Part shown: positions 5,151-6,197 of the stretch, piece by piece
Layout: each line of letters begins with the position of its first letter
Numbering within the stretch: position 1 is the first letter of the stretch
Source: Rhodospirillales bacterium
GTDB taxonomy: Bacteria; Pseudomonadota; Alphaproteobacteria; QKFK01; SZUA-500
NCBI GenBank assembly: GCA_003252195.1
Contig: QKFK01000163.1
Span: 1-6,197 of the forward strand
Length of the DNA: 6,197 bases
Direction of reading: 5' to 3'
Notes under the pieces: generated by a model
What the model saw: the letters and a program-made list of their open reading frames with translations, nothing else
The model's database searches: none
What the model was told of the DNA's origin: nothing
Program-made: the position numbers and the translations under genes

Positions 5151-6197
5151 CTAAATTCTAAACATAAATTGGCAGATTTTCTTTATTGTGGGGTTTGCAA
5201 ATATGCTCATCATCCATATTTCGCCAATGCGTTTACTCATAAAACCCATAGTGGGGAATGAGTGAGCCTGCATCATAATTTGATGTAAACGTAAGTTGTT
5301 TTGAATTGCTAATGCCCATTCATTTATCATCTCGCCTGAGCCTTCACCCACAATGCTCACACCATATATTTTACCCAATGGCGATATATGCACCTTAATA
5401 AAACCTTCGGCAATATCTTCGGCTATGGCAGCACCATAATCAGCATAATTTGTGCGAATAGTTTTATATTTTATTCCTTTAGCTTTTAGCTTTTTTTCAC
5501 TCAAACCAACATATGATATCTGAGGCTCGGTGAACACCGTCCATGGAATGGCATATCCCTTAAACTTGCGTCTTAACAACCTTGGCATCATAGAGTTCAT
5601 TAAAGCAATCATGCCTTGATGCATCGCAGCGTGTGATAAAAGCATATAACCATTACAATCGCCCACTGCATATATGTTTTTGGTTGAGGTTTGCAAATAA
5701 TCATTAACCACAGCCTCACCACGACGACCAAGTTTAATCCCTGCATTCTCTGGCTTTAATGGTGATAAATCAATCTTGCGTCCTGCACCCATAAGCAGTT
5801 TTTCAGACTTAATCACTTCGCCTTTATCAGTTTCAAGAGCAATTAAATCACCATCTTTATAAACCTTATTAATTTTGCGACCGTTGTAATATGCAATTCC
5901 CTCTGCATCAAACCGCTTTTGCAAAAGCTCTCCCGCTTCTCTATCGCCAATTGGCACTAAATATTCATCTAATTGCACGATTGATATTTTTGCCCCTAAT
6001 CTGGCAAAAGCTTGAGCCATTTCACTACCAATCGCACCACCACCGATTATAGTCATAGAAGCAGGAACTTTATCTAAATAGAACAAGCTCTCATTAGTCA
6101 GATATTCAACCTTATCTATACCATCTATAGGTAGCTTCATTGGCTTGGTGCCAGTTGCGATATATATATTTTGTGCGGTATAAGTTTTATCTCCAGC
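5151..6197 (-). CDS. Class I pyridine nucleotide-disulfide oxidoreductase-like flavoprotein (dihydrolipoamide dehydrogenase / mercuric reductase-like), N-terminus outside window
   Basis: The frame is open to the right edge, giving 348 residues; roughly 120-135 N-terminal residues with the first FAD-binding motif and any CxxxxC redox disulfide are missing. Residue numbers count from the edge. NIYIATGTKP (10-19) is the second FAD-domain motif, GGGAIGSEMA (52-61) the NAD(P)H Rossmann loop, and NIYAVGDCNG (174-183) the FAD-ribityl motif. PWTVFTEPQISYVGLSE (218-234) opens the dimerisation domain. An internal ATG at 6140 is not the start. In dihydrolipoamide dehydrogenase the tail carries HxHPTxxE, whose second His and Glu form the catalytic base. 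Here the aligned segment AHSFPTMGF (311-319) keeps the first His and PT but has Phe at both catalytic positions. Classical dithiol-disulfide catalysis is therefore doubtful; a general NAD(P)H-dependent oxidoreductase is a safer call than LpdA. No cysteine pair of the MerA C-terminus is seen. Confidence 0.88.
   Translation of the reverse strand, partial: AGDKTYTAQNIYIATGTKPMKLPIDGIDKVEYLTNESLFYLDKVPASMTIIGGGAIGSEMAQAFARLGAKISIVQLDEYLVPIGDREAGELLQKRFDAEGIAYYNGRKINKVYKDGDLIALETDKGEVIKSEKLLMGAGRKIDLSPLKPENAGIKLGRRGEAVVNDYLQTSTKNIYAVGDCNGYMLLSHAAMHQGMIALMNSMMPRLLRRKFKGYAIPWTVFTEPQISYVGLSEKKLKAKGIKYKTIRTNYADYGAAIAEDIAEGFIKVHISPLGKIYGVSIVGEGSGEMINEWALAIQNNLRLHQIMMQAHSFPTMGFMSKRIGEIWMMSIFANPTIKKICQFMFRI

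Overview
This is an AT-rich chromosomal window (well under 45% G+C by eye) with ordinary bacterial promoters, Shine-Dalgarno sites and terminators. A strong Fur-type operator and an exported, cysteine-rich protein with a Sec signal point to a Gram-negative bacterium, probably a low-GC proteobacterium. I cannot name the genus. There is no rRNA, tRNA, CRISPR array or insertion sequence. Five of the six protein genes lie on the minus strand, so transcription runs mostly right to left.

Left block (1-2106, minus): a cobalamin-binding-type radical SAM protein with a DUF4080-like C-terminus, followed 4 bases later by a PepD-type M20 dipeptidase that leaves the window at base 1. The dipeptidase ribosome binding site sits inside the radical SAM stop region, so the pair looks like a translationally coupled operon.

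Regulatory island (2107-2400): this is the most interesting part. The minus strand carries a near-perfect sigma70 promoter (TTGACA, 17 bases, AATAAT). A 17/19 match to the Fur box covers its -10 and start region. About 135 bases of structured RNA follow, ending in an 8-bp GC-rich hairpin and a run of seven U. The RNA shows three short pyrimidine patches UCC(U/C)UA, complementary to Shine-Dalgarno cores. This is the architecture of an iron-repressed, RyhB/FsrA/IsrR-like regulatory small RNA. It is not a match to any family I recognise, so I propose it as a new candidate. The Fur box may also control the divergent GNAT gene.

Middle (2401-4038): a GNAT acetyltransferase on the plus strand faces a secreted cysteine-rich protein of unknown family on the minus strand. 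The latter has a well-formed promoter flanked by GTGATATA repeats.

Right block (4183-6197, minus): a stand-alone biotin-protein-ligase N-terminal-type (class I glutamine amidotransferase fold) protein. Its first ~20 codons lie in another frame, so the gene looks frameshifted, and a 16-bp perfect palindrome lies in the switch interval. Upstream, beyond a hairpin terminator, is the C-terminal 348 residues of a class I pyridine nucleotide-disulfide oxidoreductase-like flavoprotein that lacks the usual C-terminal His/Glu pair. Its N-terminus is outside the window.

The genes do not form one evident pathway. The clearest functional links are the radical SAM-dipeptidase operon and the shared Fur-box region.
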